From Nitrospinota bacterium (lineage in GTDB: Bacteria > Nitrospinota > Nitrospinia > UBA9942 > JAHJSF01): a stretch of DNA of 16,869 bases. Positions 6,486 through 14,716 of the stretch are shown here, one piece after another. The DNA lies in NCBI GenBank assembly GCA_018830405.1, contig JAHJSF010000033.1:1-16869 (forward strand), given 5' to 3'. The notes beneath the pieces were generated by a model. It had not been told where the DNA came from. It did not search any database and worked only from the letters and a program-made list of their open reading frames with translations. Position numbers and translations under genes: made by a program. Position 1 is the first letter of the stretch; each line of letters starts with the position of its first letter.

Positions 6486-7334
6486 TCATACCTGCTGGCC
6501 GTAACGAATGGCATCGGCTATTCCGGCTACTCGTTTCATATATTTTACATCATGTACCCTGATGATGTCTCCTCCGTTTAGGATGGCCGCGGTTACCGCC
6601 GCCCCTGTCCCCTCAAGGCATTCTTCAGGGGGAAGTCCCAAGGTCTTACCTATAAATGATTTTCGGGAAGGACCTACCAGTATTGGGCAGCCGAGGTCCT
6701 TTAGTTCGGCCAGTCTCCGTAATATCTCAAAGTTTTGTTCTATGCTCTTGCCGAACCCTATCCCCGGGTCTACGATCAGTTGATTTTTCCCTATCCCAGC
6801 CTCCCTCCCCATTTTGATACTCTCTTCCAAACTCCCCTTGATATCATCCATCAGGTTGTTGTAGTTTGTATCCCTTTGCATATCTTTTGGCCTTCCCTTG
6901 GTGTGCATTACGACGGCCGGAAGTCCAGATTTGGCTACGACGACGGCCATTTTTTTATCAAAGTGAAAACCGCTTATGTCGTTGACCATTGTTGCCCCGG
7001 CAGCTATGGCCGCTTCAGCAACCTCTGATTTAGTGGTATCTACAGATATAGGGATAGATATTTTTTTAGAAAGTGCCTCTATGATGGGGAGAACCCTATC
7101 CATCTCCTCTTGGGATGAGATACTCTCGGAGCCTGGACGGGTTGATTCCCCTCCGACATCTATTATGTCGGCCCCCTCGGCCGTCATCTCCATCCCCCTT
7201 TCAACCGTCTTATCCACAGTCTGGTATCTCCCCCCGTCGTAGAAGGAGTCAGGGGTGGCATTGAGTATCCCCATGATGATTGTTCTCTGTCCGAAGCATA
7301 GTGTAAAGGGTCCGCACTGCATAAGATATCCCAT
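6486..7334 (-). CDS. folP: Dihydropteroate synthase
   Basis: Joins 6-hydroxymethyl-7,8-dihydropterin pyrophosphate to p-aminobenzoate in folate synthesis; this is the sulfonamide target. Motifs in order: MGILNATPDSFYDGG, DVGGESTRPGS (the loop that contacts pABA and pyrophosphate), SVDTTKSEVAEAA, MVNDISG, VMHTKGRPKDMQ, DPGIGFGKS and GPSRKSFIG, ending in an IRVHD segment. Length of 282 aa is typical. The start at 7334 has no clear ribosome-binding site; an ATG four codons later has GGGAT upstream and is a real alternative. The pABA-loop sequence looks wild-type, with no obvious insertion. It lies 35 nt downstream of ftsH and 18 nt upstream of pdxJ. Confidence 0.96.
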   Translation of the reverse strand: MGYLMQCGPFTLCFGQRTIIMGILNATPDSFYDGGRYQTVDKTVERGMEMTAEGADIIDVGGESTRPGSESISSQEEMDRVLPIIEALSKKISIPISVDTTKSEVAEAAIAAGATMVNDISGFHFDKKMAVVVAKSGLPAVVMHTKGRPKDMQRDTNYNNLMDDIKGSLEESIKMGREAGIGKNQLIVDPGIGFGKSIEQNFEILRRLAELKDLGCPILVGPSRKSFIGKTLGLPPEECLEGTGAAVTAAILNGGDIIRVHDVKYMKRVAGIADAIRYGQQV

Positions 7335-7369
7335 TCGACTACGGAGAAGGATAAAGGTGGATTTGCGGC

Positions 7370-9190
7370 CTAGCTTTCACTCTTTCCATTTTTGGCCGCA
7401 AACGCTGCGATGATAGTGTCTATCTCCTCCCCATCCAGAACCTCTTTTTCCAGAAGTTCCAGAGAGAGCTTATGAAGAAGGTCAATATTTTTTATGAGCA
7501 GCCCCTTGGTTGCATTATAGTTTTCGGCGATGATCTCTCTAACCTCCTGATCTATCTCCCTGGCGGTCGACTCACTATAGTCTTGATGTTTGTTGAAATC
7601 TCGACCTAGGAAAATCTGTTCCTCTTTTTTGCCGAATGTCATCGGTCCGAGTTTGTCGCTCATTCCCCACTCGCAGACCATCTTTCTGGCCAACTCGGTC
7701 GCCCTCTCTATATCGTTTCCGGCCCCGGTTGTCTTCTGGTTTAGAATGATCTCCTCGGCCACCCTCCCCCCCATCAATATTTTTATATTGTTTAATAGGA
7801 ATTCCTTGGCATAGGTATGTTTCTCGTCAATTGGGAGCTGTTGGGTCAGACCTAAGGCCATTCCCCTCGGAATTATAGAGACCTTATGGATAGGGTCTGT
7901 ATTTGGTAGAAGTTTAGCGACCAAGGTATGTCCCGCCTCATGATAGGCGGTATTCTTTTTCTCCTCGTCGCTTATTATCATACTCTTTCTCTCTGCCCCC
8001 ATCATCACCTTATCTTTGGCATCGTCTAGGTCATCCCTATTTACCTTAGTATGCCCTCTTCTGGCAGCCAAAAGGGCGGCCTCGTTGACTAGGTTGGCCA
8101 GGTCGGCCCCGGAGAAACCTGGGGTTCCTCGGGCAATGACCTTGGAATCTACGTCATTCTCTACCGGTATATCCTTCATATGAACGTTAAGTATGCCGGT
8201 TCTCCCCTTTACATCGGGACGGGGAACGACAACCTGACGATCGAACCTCCCCGGTCTCATCAAGGCGGGGTCTAGGACATCGGGGCGGTTGGTGGCCGCT
8301 ATCATGATTACCCCCTCGTTAGATTCAAAACCATCCATTTCTACCAGAAGCTGGTTCAGGGTCTGTTCCCTCTCGTCGTGTCCTCCGCCGAGTCCTGCCC
8401 CTCGGTGCCTCCCAACGGCATCTATCTCATCGATAAATATTATGCAGGGGGCATGTTTCTTCCCCTGCTCGAAGAGGTCTCTTACCCTTGATGCCCCGAC
8501 TCCTACAAACATCTCCACAAAGTCGGAACCGCTTATGCTGAAGAATGGAACCCCCGCCTCTCCGGCGATGGCCCTGGCCAAAAGGGTCTTTCCTGTTCCA
8601 GGGGGACCCATGAGGAGAACGCCCTTAGGTATCTTTCCCCCAAGCTTTTGGAACTTTTGCGGTTCCTTTAGGAATTCTATAATCTCCTCAAGCTCCTCCT
8701 TGGCTTCTTCTATGCCGGCCACATCGTTAAATGTTATCTTGTTTGTTCCTTCGGTGAGGAGTTTGGCCTTTGACTTGCCGAAAGAGAGGGCCCCTCCCTT
8801 CCCCCCCCCCTGCATCTGTCTCATAAAGAATATCCATACCCCGAAGAAGATGATCATCGGCAGCCAAGATATTAGTATCTCGGTTACCCAAGAGTTTCTG
8901 GCCGGGGGGACAGCATTTATTTTGACCCCTTTCTCCTTAAGTATTTTGATCATTTCGGGGTCATTAGGGGCGAAGGTCTTGACCGTTTCACCACTGTTAA
9001 ACTTTGCCTTTAGATTGTTCCCCTCTATTGTTACCTCAGATATCTCCCCCTTTTCTACTGCAGCGATAAGGTCGCTGTAGACCAACTCTTTGCTGGCCGT
9101 AGGAGGGGTGTTGCTGAATATGTTGAATAGGGCGACAGTGACGAGGGCTATGATTAGCCACAATGATAGATTTTTATAAAACTGGTTCAA
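7370..9190 (-). CDS. ftsH: ATP-dependent zinc metalloprotease FtsH
   Basis: Membrane-anchored AAA+ protease that extracts and degrades misfolded membrane proteins and regulatory substrates; in many Gram-negatives it also controls LpxC and thus lipid A synthesis. Layout: N-terminal helix about 8-25, periplasmic domain 30-105, second helix about 107-123, Walker A GPPGTGKT (195-202), Walker B IFIDEIDA (251-258), second region of homology ending [10 protein letters not shown] (311-320), and zinc site HEAGH (417-421). Length is 606 aa, slightly short because the C-terminal tail is brief. The start codon is TTG at 9188-9190, preceded by AAGGGGA at good spacing, with no closer ATG. It appears to head the ftsH-folP-pdxJ-tRNA unit and is divergent from the hydrogenase operon. 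Confidence 0.97.
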   Translation of the reverse strand: MNQFYKNLSLWLIIALVTVALFNIFSNTPPTASKELVYSDLIAAVEKGEISEVTIEGNNLKAKFNSGETVKTFAPNDPEMIKILKEKGVKINAVPPARNSWVTEILISWLPMIIFFGVWIFFMRQMQGGGKGGALSFGKSKAKLLTEGTNKITFNDVAGIEEAKEELEEIIEFLKEPQKFQKLGGKIPKGVLLMGPPGTGKTLLARAIAGEAGVPFFSISGSDFVEMFVGVGASRVRDLFEQGKKHAPCIIFIDEIDAVGRHRGAGLGGGHDEREQTLNQLLVEMDGFESNEGVIMIAATNRPDVLDPALMRPGRFDRQVVVPRPDVKGRTGILNVHMKDIPVENDVDSKVIARGTPGFSGADLANLVNEAALLAARRGHTKVNRDDLDDAKDKVMMGAERKSMIISDEEKKNTAYHEAGHTLVAKLLPNTDPIHKVSIIPRGMALGLTQQLPIDEKHTYAKEFLLNNIKILMGGRVAEEIILNQKTTGAGNDIERATELARKMVCEWGMSDKLGPMTFGKKEEQIFLGRDFNKHQDYSESTAREIDQEVREIIAENYNATKGLLIKNIDLLHKLSLELLEKEVLDGEEIDTIIAAFAAKNGKSES

Positions 9191-9331
9191 ATTATTCCCC
9201 TTGATTTCCTTGGTTTTTTTATAATGCTTATATAATTGTTAAGAAAAGAAAAATATCATAGTTGGGGCTATATGACAACCTGTAATAAGGATATCTTCGG
9301 GATTAAAACCATAGAAAGGGTAGTATATTGA

Positions 9332-9375
9332 TTGACATTTTTGCCTTTCTTGTGTTAGCCTATAGCTTCTATAGC
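9332..9375 (+). promoter_or_regulatory. Putative promoter and repeated operator-like site upstream of mvhD
   Basis: The 249-nt gap between ftsH and mvhD has no gene. It holds a perfect -35 box TTGACA (9332-9337), an 18-nt spacer and a weak -10 TAGCCT (9356-9361). Overlapping the -10 box are two direct copies of CTATAGC (9360-9366 and 9369-9375), each containing the palindrome CTATAG, spaced 9 bp start to start. That placement would suit a repressor. No regulator can be named. AT-rich DNA at 9210-9245 probably holds the ftsH promoter, but I could not settle its boxes. Confidence 0.4.
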
Positions 9376-9439
9376 ATTGTGCCGTTACAATCTATCCTGC
9401 GGTTCTTTTTTATATTTGTAAAGTATTGATGGAGCGGTT

Positions 9440-9859
9440 ATGCCGGAAGACTCTTTCGAACCTCTGATTATTACCTTCTGCTGCAATTGGTGTTCCTACG
9501 CCGGGGCAGATTTGGCCGGCACCTCAAGGATTCAATATCCTGCCTCTATCCGTATTATCCGTGTTATGTGCTCCGGAATGGTTCACCCAAATGTTGTTAT
9601 CGATACCCTTACCAAGGGGGCCGACGCTGTTATTATCTGCGGCTGTCACCCTGGTGATTGCCACTATCTCGAAGGAAATCTTAAGGCCGAGATGCGTCGT
9701 GAGGGGATTGAGCTATTGCTTGATGACCTTGGGCTAGAGCAGGAGCGTTTTCGCCTAGAGTGGGTCTCAGCCTCTGAGGGGCAGAAATTTGCCGCCCTTA
9801 TGACTGAAATGACAGACAAGGTTAAGGCCCTCGGTCCAAGTCCATATAGCACCAGTTGA
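9440..9859 (+). CDS. mvhD: Hydrogenase iron-sulfur subunit MvhD
   Basis: Small [2Fe-2S] protein that passes electrons between the hydrogenase (MvhAG) and HdrA in the Mvh-Hdr complex. It has 139 residues, typical of the family. Conserved cysteines are visible: Cys14, Cys15 and Cys18 in FCCNWCSYAGAD, Cys44 in RVMCSGMV, and Cys67, Cys69 and Cys74 in CGCHPGDC. GGAGCGG just upstream is a good ribosome-binding site for the ATG. It is the first gene of the hydrogenase-Hdr run. The next gene is separated from it by a 107-bp repeat element. In some genomes MvhD is fused to HdrA; here it is separate, as in methanogens. Confidence 0.93.
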   Translation: MPEDSFEPLIITFCCNWCSYAGADLAGTSRIQYPASIRIIRVMCSGMVHPNVVIDTLTKGADAVIICGCHPGDCHYLEGNLKAEMRREGIELLLDDLGLEQERFRLEWVSASEGQKFAALMTEMTDKVKALGPSPYSTS

Positions 9860-9885
9860 TTATGTACGACGACATAAATAGAACA

Positions 9886-9992
9886 GCATTCAGAGCATCA
9901 GAACAAAGCAGACCGAGGCGTATTTTCAGCATACGCCGCAACAACGAGCTGAGAAGCAACGAAGGTATGCGAAGTTAGGACGCTCTGTATAT
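9886..9992 (-). repeat. Dispersed palindromic repeat, copy 2 (inverted relative to copy 1)
   Basis: The reverse complement of 9886-9992 aligns along its length with 1705-1833, minus about 22 nt. The right end keeps ATATACAGAGCG; the other end is degraded (GCTCTGAATGC). The central hairpin is GGCGTAT/ATACGCC (9917-9923 with 9931-9937). Relative to copy 1's GACGTAT/ATACGTC an A-T pair has become G-C, with both strands changed together. It sits in the mvhD to small-gene gap of the hydrogenase operon. Confidence 0.75.
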
Positions 9993-10007
9993 TGAAAGGA
10001 AGTTATA

Positions 10008-10202
10008 GTGTCTCCTTTGACTTATAGGCAAGAGGCTGGGAAGAAGATAATGTGGGATGGGATTGTCTATAATAGTGCCGAGGAGGCTGATGGTAAGGCG
10101 GAAGGGTATCGATCTCACGGGTTTGAGGTCTATAGGTTTAGTGAAGAGGGAAAACATTTTGTATATACGAGACGGGTTTCCCAAGAAGTTCCCAGTGTGT
10201 AA
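10008..10202 (+). CDS. Small protein of unknown function in the hydrogenase operon
   Basis: A 64-residue soluble, charged protein that I do not recognise. The GTG start at 10008 is supported by AAAGGAAG about 7 nt upstream; the next possible start, ATG at 10050, has no such site and would remove the first 14 residues. It has no Cys, so it is not an iron-sulfur protein, and no membrane helix or signal peptide. The pattern is strand (KIMWDGIVYNS), helix (AEEADGKAEGYRSHG), two strands (FEVYRF, KHFVYTRRV), like a compact alpha/beta fold. It lies between mvhD and mvhG on the same strand, so it may be an accessory or assembly partner of the hydrogenase; that is inferred from position only. Confidence 0.65.
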   Translation: MSPLTYRQEAGKKIMWDGIVYNSAEEADGKAEGYRSHGFEVYRFSEEGKHFVYTRRVSQEVPSV

Positions 10203-10265
10203 AAGGCAGTTCAGTTTTTTGTGTGGGTAAACGTTAAACCACGATGATAGAGAAGGAGGCGCATT

Positions 10266-11216
10266 ATGGCAGTTAGAGTAGCGGAAGAATGGCTTAATAT
10301 TTGCGGTGGGTGTGAGGTTAGTATCTTGGACATCGGTGACCAGCTCCTCGATATTCTCCCGGCCCTTGAGTTTGTTCATATGCCTGTCCTTATGGACAGT
10401 AAATATTATGGACAGCTTGGTGAGAGGGATCATATGGAGATTCCCGAGGCGGATGTCGGAATTATCTCCGGAGGGATTAGGAATGATGAGGAAAAAAAGA
10501 TTGCCGAGGAGATGCGTAAAAAGTGTAAGACACTGATTACGCTCGGTTCATGTGCCTGTTTCGGTGGCATACCGGCCATGGCCAATATGTGGAGTGTTGA
10601 TGAGTTGACTGACAAGGTTTATCGACACTGCTCTACAACTGAATCAGCCGCCACCCCAACCGAAAATATTCCTGGACTCCTTGATAGGGTCTATGCGGTG
10701 GATGAGGTAGTTGATGTAGATGTCACCATTCCCGGTTGCCCCCCATCACCGGATATGATTGTTGAGGCCCTGACCTGCCTCTTGGAGGGGAAACCATTCA
10801 TCCTTCCCGAGAAGAGTGTCTGTGACGAATGCCCAGCCAAGAGGGAGAAGAAGGCCGCCGGAGGGGATATAAAGAGACCTCTTCAGCCTCTCGATATAAA
10901 GGTTGGAGAACCGTGGGAGAATACCAGGTGTTTCATGGAGCAGGGGGTGCTTTGCATTGGGCCTGTCACCAGGGCCGGTTGTTCCGGGACCACTGTTGAG
11001 GAAGGGGAGGAGAAGGTTCCTCGTTGTATCAAGGGTTATATGCCTTGCCGGGGCTGTTTCGGCCCCATCCGTAAAGGGGCCAATCCTTTGGTTGACATGG
11101 TAAGTTCTATATCATCTATAGGGCTTGACGTAAAACAGGTTGTCGATAGGAGGGCCCTGCTCAATAGATATATAGGCGGTCAAAACAGACTGAAACCTTT
11201 ACCAGTAAGAAATTAG
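10266..11216 (+). CDS. mvhG: F420-non-reducing [NiFe]-hydrogenase small subunit MvhG
   Basis: Electron-transfer subunit of a group 3c-type cytoplasmic hydrogenase; carries electrons from the Ni-Fe site to MvhD. There is no twin-arginine signal, as expected for a cytoplasmic enzyme. Cys13 and Cys16 in NICGGCE, Cys96 or Cys98 in LGSCACFGG and Cys158 in IPGCPPSPD form the proximal [4Fe-4S] site. A second set (Cys186, Cys189, Cys222, Cys230, Cys239, Cys254, Cys261, Cys264) can supply two more clusters. Length of 316 aa fits the family. The ATG has a strong AGAAGGAGG site. It is followed 9 nt later by the large subunit. Confidence 0.95.
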   Translation: MAVRVAEEWLNICGGCEVSILDIGDQLLDILPALEFVHMPVLMDSKYYGQLGERDHMEIPEADVGIISGGIRNDEEKKIAEEMRKKCKTLITLGSCACFGGIPAMANMWSVDELTDKVYRHCSTTESAATPTENIPGLLDRVYAVDEVVDVDVTIPGCPPSPDMIVEALTCLLEGKPFILPEKSVCDECPAKREKKAAGGDIKRPLQPLDIKVGEPWENTRCFMEQGVLCIGPVTRAGCSGTTVEEGEEKVPRCIKGYMPCRGCFGPIRKGANPLVDMVSSISSIGLDVKQVVDRRALLNRYIGGQNRLKPLPVRN

Positions 11217-11225
11217 GAGAAAAGC

Positions 11226-12671
11226 ATGTCAAAGACAATAACAATTGCACCGGTTAGTCGTATAGAGGGTCATGCCAAGGTAACCATACAGCTGAATGAT
11301 GCTGGGGATGTGGCTGATACCTTTGTTAATGTTGTTGAGTTGCGCGGGTTTGAGAAATTCTGTATAGGGCGTCCGGCTGAGGAGATGCCCCGTATAACCA
11401 CGAGTATCTGCGGAGTTTGTCCTTGGTCACACCATCTAGCCTCGGCCAAGGCTGCGGATGCCGTCTTCGGAGTAACACCTCCTCCGGCCGGAAAGAAGCT
11501 GAGAGAACTTTGTAACAGTATGGCCTACTGTGAAGAGCATATCCTCCACTTTTTCTTCCTGGCAGGGGCCGACTTTGTAATGGGCCCGGACGCCAACTAT
11601 AAGGTTAGAAACGTATTCGGTATTGCTGCGGCCAACCCTGAGATAGGGAAGATGGTTGTTCATAACCGTCATTTGGCCGGCAAGATGCTCCATATAGTTT
11701 CCGGTAAGTCTATCCACCCGGTTACTGCGGTTCCGGGAGGATTCAGCAAACCTATGACCGAAGGGGAGAGGGTTAAACTTCTCGCTATGGCTGAGGAACT
11801 GTTGGAGTTCGCCAAGTTTTCCATGAAGTGGGCCAAAGAATCGGTATTCCCCGCCTATCTTGAGGCCATAAAGACAATTGGTGTTATCAATACCGGCTTT
11901 ATGGGGACGGTCGATGATAAGGGGGGCCTTAACCTCTATGACGGTAAACTGAGACTGATGAAGGCGGACGGCACATTCATCGATTTCCCGATAGAGGATT
12001 ACGAGAAGCATATCAGCGAGAAGGTTCTTCCTTGGACATTCCTTAAATTCCCATATGCCAAGTCATGGAACGAGGGCTTTTCTATGGATTTGGATGCCCC
12101 GAAGGGTATTTACAGAACAAATACCTTGGCCAGAATGAATGTCTGTGATCATATCCCGACACCTTTGGCACAGAAAGAGCTTGAGGAGTTTAGGGCCGCC
12201 TTTGGACGACCTGCCCAATTGACCCTGTTGTATAATTATGCCAGGCTGATTGAGCTTCTCTACAATGCGGAGAATATTATTCAGCTCTTGAATGATAAGG
12301 ATATTACCAGTACCGATACCTGGACACCGGTGAAGCCAAGGGCTGCCCGTGGCATAGCCCATGTTGAGGCCCCTCGTGGGACACTCATACATGATTATGA
12401 AACGGATGCCGATGGTATGATTACCAATGTCAACCTTATAGTCGGGACAACCCACAATAATGCCCCAATCAATATGTCGGTCAAACAGGCCGCCACTACC
12501 TTGATAAAGGGTGGGGTATATGACGAGGGTATTCTGAATAAGGTCGAGATGGCTATTAGAGCCTATGATCCATGTCTATCATGTGCCACACACAACCTTG
12601 ACGGAACTCTTCCTGTGAAGGTTGATATTGTGGATGCCTCAGGCAAGACAATTCAGACCCTAAAAAATTAA
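11226..12671 (+). CDS. mvhA: F420-non-reducing [NiFe]-hydrogenase large (catalytic) subunit MvhA
   Basis: Holds the Ni-Fe(CN)2CO site that splits or forms H2. Residues 7-15 (IAPVSRIEG) start the family signature. The N-terminal metal motif is SICGVCPWSHH (Cys62, Cys65) and the C-terminal one DPCLSCATH (Cys450, Cys453, His456), giving all four Ni/Fe ligands as ordinary Cys codons, with no selenocysteine. After His456 there is a 25-residue tail, the part removed by a maturation protease after nickel insertion; that protease is encoded next. Length is 481 aa. The ATG has AGGAGA upstream. With MvhG and MvhD this is a group 3c-like enzyme, although a bacterial group 3c/3d-related subtype cannot be decided by eye. 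Confidence 0.95.
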   Translation: MSKTITIAPVSRIEGHAKVTIQLNDAGDVADTFVNVVELRGFEKFCIGRPAEEMPRITTSICGVCPWSHHLASAKAADAVFGVTPPPAGKKLRELCNSMAYCEEHILHFFFLAGADFVMGPDANYKVRNVFGIAAANPEIGKMVVHNRHLAGKMLHIVSGKSIHPVTAVPGGFSKPMTEGERVKLLAMAEELLEFAKFSMKWAKESVFPAYLEAIKTIGVINTGFMGTVDDKGGLNLYDGKLRLMKADGTFIDFPIEDYEKHISEKVLPWTFLKFPYAKSWNEGFSMDLDAPKGIYRTNTLARMNVCDHIPTPLAQKELEEFRAAFGRPAQLTLLYNYARLIELLYNAENIIQLLNDKDITSTDTWTPVKPRAARGIAHVEAPRGTLIHDYETDADGMITNVNLIVGTTHNNAPINMSVKQAATTLIKGGVYDEGILNKVEMAIRAYDPCLSCATHNLDGTLPVKVDIVDASGKTIQTLKN

Positions 12672-12730
12672 GGTTAATCCCTGTTTTGTGTGGAACCTTG
12701 AGGTGATAAGAAGAAACTTTTTAAGTTACC

Positions 12731-12780
12731 CTCCACTTGCTCCCCTCCCCCTTGAGGGGGTAGGGTTAGGGTGGGGGTGT
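12731..12780 (+). repeat. G/C-tract palindromic repeat between mvhA and the protease gene
   Basis: The 119-nt gap contains a stem CCCCCT/AGGGGG (12747-12752 with 12755-12760, very tight loop) flanked by pyrimidine-rich and purine-rich arms, then GGGTTAGGGTGGGGGTG. The upper arm is C/T and the lower arm G/T-rich, so the whole block can fold back. Similar C-tract palindromes occur as dispersed repeats in many bacterial genomes (recollection, not a search). It is not followed by a T-run, so it is not a classic terminator. Its end lies 10 nt before the protease ATG. Confidence 0.55.
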
Positions 12781-12790
12781 AGAGGGATTT

Positions 12791-13282
12791 ATGGATTGGT
12801 CTCCTGATTTTTGCGAGAAGAGGATTATTGTTCTCGGTTGCGGCAATATCCTGTTTGGGGACGACGGCTTCGGTCCTGCGGTAATTGAACATATAGATGA
12901 TAACTATTCCGTTCCTGATGATACCTGCTTTGTTGATGCAGGTACATCGGTTCGGGAGATACTCTTTGACCTTATCTTGGTTGAGAAGAAGCCGGAGAGA
13001 GTTATAGTTGTTGATGCGGCTGACAAGGGGAGGGTGCCCGGGGAGATCTATACCATCCCCTTAGAGGGTATGCCGGAAAAAAAGACAGATGTCTTCTCCC
13101 TCCATATCGCCCCTTCGGTTAACCTACTGAAGGAGCTACAAGATTTCTGCGGGATAGAGGTAATTGTTTTGGTCTGCCAGCCTGCCAGCCTGCCTGAAGA
13201 GGTTTCCCCCGGGTTATCCAATGTTGTGAGAGAGAAGATTCCTGAGATTAGCAGACTTATATTTGAGAAATATTTAGGCTGA
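12791..13282 (+). CDS. [NiFe]-hydrogenase maturation protease (HycI/HyaD/FrcD family)
   Basis: Endopeptidase that clips the C-terminal tail of the hydrogenase large subunit once nickel is in place, letting the active site close. The N-terminal motif VLGCGNILFGDDGFGPAV (14-31) contains the acidic nickel-sensing residue; VVDAAD (Asp75) and SLHIAP (His105) match the second acidic and the His ligand of HybD-type proteases. At 163 aa it has normal length. AGAGGGA ahead of the ATG acts as ribosome-binding site and directly abuts the G-rich repeat. Position right after mvhA, whose product has a 25-residue tail after DPCLSCATH, identifies the substrate. hdrC starts 5 nt after its stop. Confidence 0.93.
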   Translation: MDWSPDFCEKRIIVLGCGNILFGDDGFGPAVIEHIDDNYSVPDDTCFVDAGTSVREILFDLILVEKKPERVIVVDAADKGRVPGEIYTIPLEGMPEKKTDVFSLHIAPSVNLLKELQDFCGIEVIVLVCQPASLPEEVSPGLSNVVREKIPEISRLIFEKYLG

Positions 13283-13287
13283 GAAAA

Positions 13288-13842
13288 ATGAACTTAACGC
13301 CAACATTATCATTTGCCGAGGAGATTAGAAAACGAAGCGGTGAGGATGTCAACCTCTGCTATCAGTGCGGACGTTGTTCGGCCGGTTGTCCTACCAGCTA
13401 CATTATGGATGTTGTTCCCCACAGACTGATTCACAGCATAAGGTTGGGCAGAGAAGAGTTTATCCTTGGCAGTAAAACAATGTGGCTCTGCGCCTCGTGC
13501 GAGACCTGTAGTACCAGATGCCCCAGAGATATAGATATTGCCAAGATTATGGATAACCTTAAGATTCTTTCGGTTGAGAAGGGGATTAAAACCCCTGTTC
13601 CTGAGGTTTCCGCTTTCTACTCTTCCGCCCTTAACAGCATCAGAAGGTTTGGAAGAATCCATGAACTTAGTATGGTAACTGAGATTAAGTTAAAGACTCA
13701 TCAGTTTATGCGGGATTTAAAACTTGGTCTCCAGATGATGAGAATGGGAAAGATAAAGCTTCTCCCTGAAACAAACGCAACAAGAAGGGGCATTGTTCGA
13801 GATATATTTGCCAATGTCAAAAAGAGGGAAAAGGGGCAATAG
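13288..13842 (+). CDS. hdrC: Heterodisulfide reductase subunit C, [4Fe-4S] ferredoxin-like
   Basis: Electron-wire subunit between HdrA and HdrB. Two classic CxxCxxCxxxCP motifs are visible: Cys24, 27, 30, 34 (LCYQCGRCSAGCP) and Cys68, 71, 74, 78 (LCASCETCSTRCP), binding two [4Fe-4S] clusters. The C-terminal half (about 90-184) is helical and basic and gives the usual length of 184 aa. There is no membrane segment, so this is the soluble HdrC, not the membrane HdrE type. It lies between the protease gene and hdrB, with only 1 nt before the hdrB start. Confidence 0.95.
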   Translation: MNLTPTLSFAEEIRKRSGEDVNLCYQCGRCSAGCPTSYIMDVVPHRLIHSIRLGREEFILGSKTMWLCASCETCSTRCPRDIDIAKIMDNLKILSVEKGIKTPVPEVSAFYSSALNSIRRFGRIHELSMVTEIKLKTHQFMRDLKLGLQMMRMGKIKLLPETNATRRGIVRDIFANVKKREKGQ

Positions 13843-13843
13843 T

Positions 13844-14695
13844 ATGAAATACGCTTATTATCCTGGTTGTTCGCTGCATTCAACGGGTGCTGAGTATGAT
13901 GAGTCCTTCAGGGCAATATGCAATAAGATGGAAATTACGCTTGATGAGATACCTGACTGGGTCTGCTGCGGAACCCTGCCGGCCCACAGTTCCTCAAAGC
14001 TTCTCTCTGTTTCTCTTCCGATAAAAAACCTGGCCTTGGCCGAGGCGATGGGACACCGAGAAGTTGTTGTCCCGTGTGCTGCCTGTTATTCCCGTTTCAA
14101 GAAGGCTCTCTACGAAACGGAGCACGACGGGGAATTGGCTACCGAGGTAAACGGAATAATAGAGGATGAGTATAAAGGGAGTGTTAATGTTATTCACCCC
14201 TTAGAGGCCTTTGATGGAATTGATCACAACATTATAAAGAAGCATATAGTCAGGGATATATCTAATCTAAAGGTGGTCTGCTATTACGGCTGCCTCCTCA
14301 CGCGCCCCCCCAAGGTAATGAATTTTGATAACAGCGAATATCCGATGATTATGGATAAGATAGCCGAGACCGCCGGGGCGACCGTTCTTGATTGGTCTTA
14401 CAAAACAGACTGCTGCGGCGGAAGCATCGCCCTGAGCGAGACCGATATGGTTCTGGAGCTTTGTCACTATATCCTGGAAGAGGCGGACGCAGTTGGGGCG
14501 GATGCTATTATTGTGGCCTGTCCCCTCTGCCATTCAAATCTGGATAATCGCCAACCGGAGATAGATGCAAAATATTATATAGAGCATAAGGTTCCTATAC
14601 TCTATTTTAGCCAACTTATTGGCCTCGCCTTCGGGATGAAGCCCGAAGAATTGGGGCTTCACAAGCATTTCATTAGCGCCGATTCCCTCCTATAA
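13844..14695 (+). CDS. hdrB: Heterodisulfide reductase subunit B (CCG domain)
   Basis: Catalytic subunit that reduces a disulfide-type substrate at two non-cubane [4Fe-4S] clusters. Both CCG motifs are intact: Cys9-Cys41-Cys42-Cys78-Cys81 and Cys150-Cys190-Cys191-Cys226-Cys229. The spacings (31, 35 and 39, 34 residues) match the CX31-39CCX35-36CXXC rule, the last one residue short. The start is the ATG at 13844 just before YAYYPGCS, with AAGGGG upstream; the frame is open further left to 13793, but that part overlaps hdrC and would displace the conserved N-terminal motif. Length is 283 aa. In methanogens the substrate is CoM-S-S-CoB; in bacteria it is usually unknown. Confidence 0.95.
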   Translation: MKYAYYPGCSLHSTGAEYDESFRAICNKMEITLDEIPDWVCCGTLPAHSSSKLLSVSLPIKNLALAEAMGHREVVVPCAACYSRFKKALYETEHDGELATEVNGIIEDEYKGSVNVIHPLEAFDGIDHNIIKKHIVRDISNLKVVCYYGCLLTRPPKVMNFDNSEYPMIMDKIAETAGATVLDWSYKTDCCGGSIALSETDMVLELCHYILEEADAVGADAIIVACPLCHSNLDNRQPEIDAKYYIEHKVPILYFSQLIGLAFGMKPEELGLHKHFISADSLL

Positions 14696-14716
14696 AAGGA
14701 GAGATATTTGAATATT

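Noticed and set aside
6019-6504. A 161-codon open frame antisense to pdxJ
   Set aside because: The opposite strand has full PdxJ motifs over this span; the antisense product shows no recognisable family features.
8289-9080. A 263-codon open frame antisense to ftsH
   Set aside because: Ser/Pro-rich composition typical of a reverse-complement shadow, no ribosome-binding site, and it lies wholly within a clear ftsH gene.
12560-12600. Possible selenocysteine in the MvhA C-terminal motif, as in VhuU of some methanogens
   Set aside because: Both ligand positions are TGT codons in an uninterrupted frame, so they are ordinary cysteines.
13793-13843. Longer HdrB start overlapping the end of hdrC
   Set aside because: The 17 extra residues are basic and unconserved, while the ATG at 13844 has AAGGGG upstream and begins directly at the family's YYPGCS motif.
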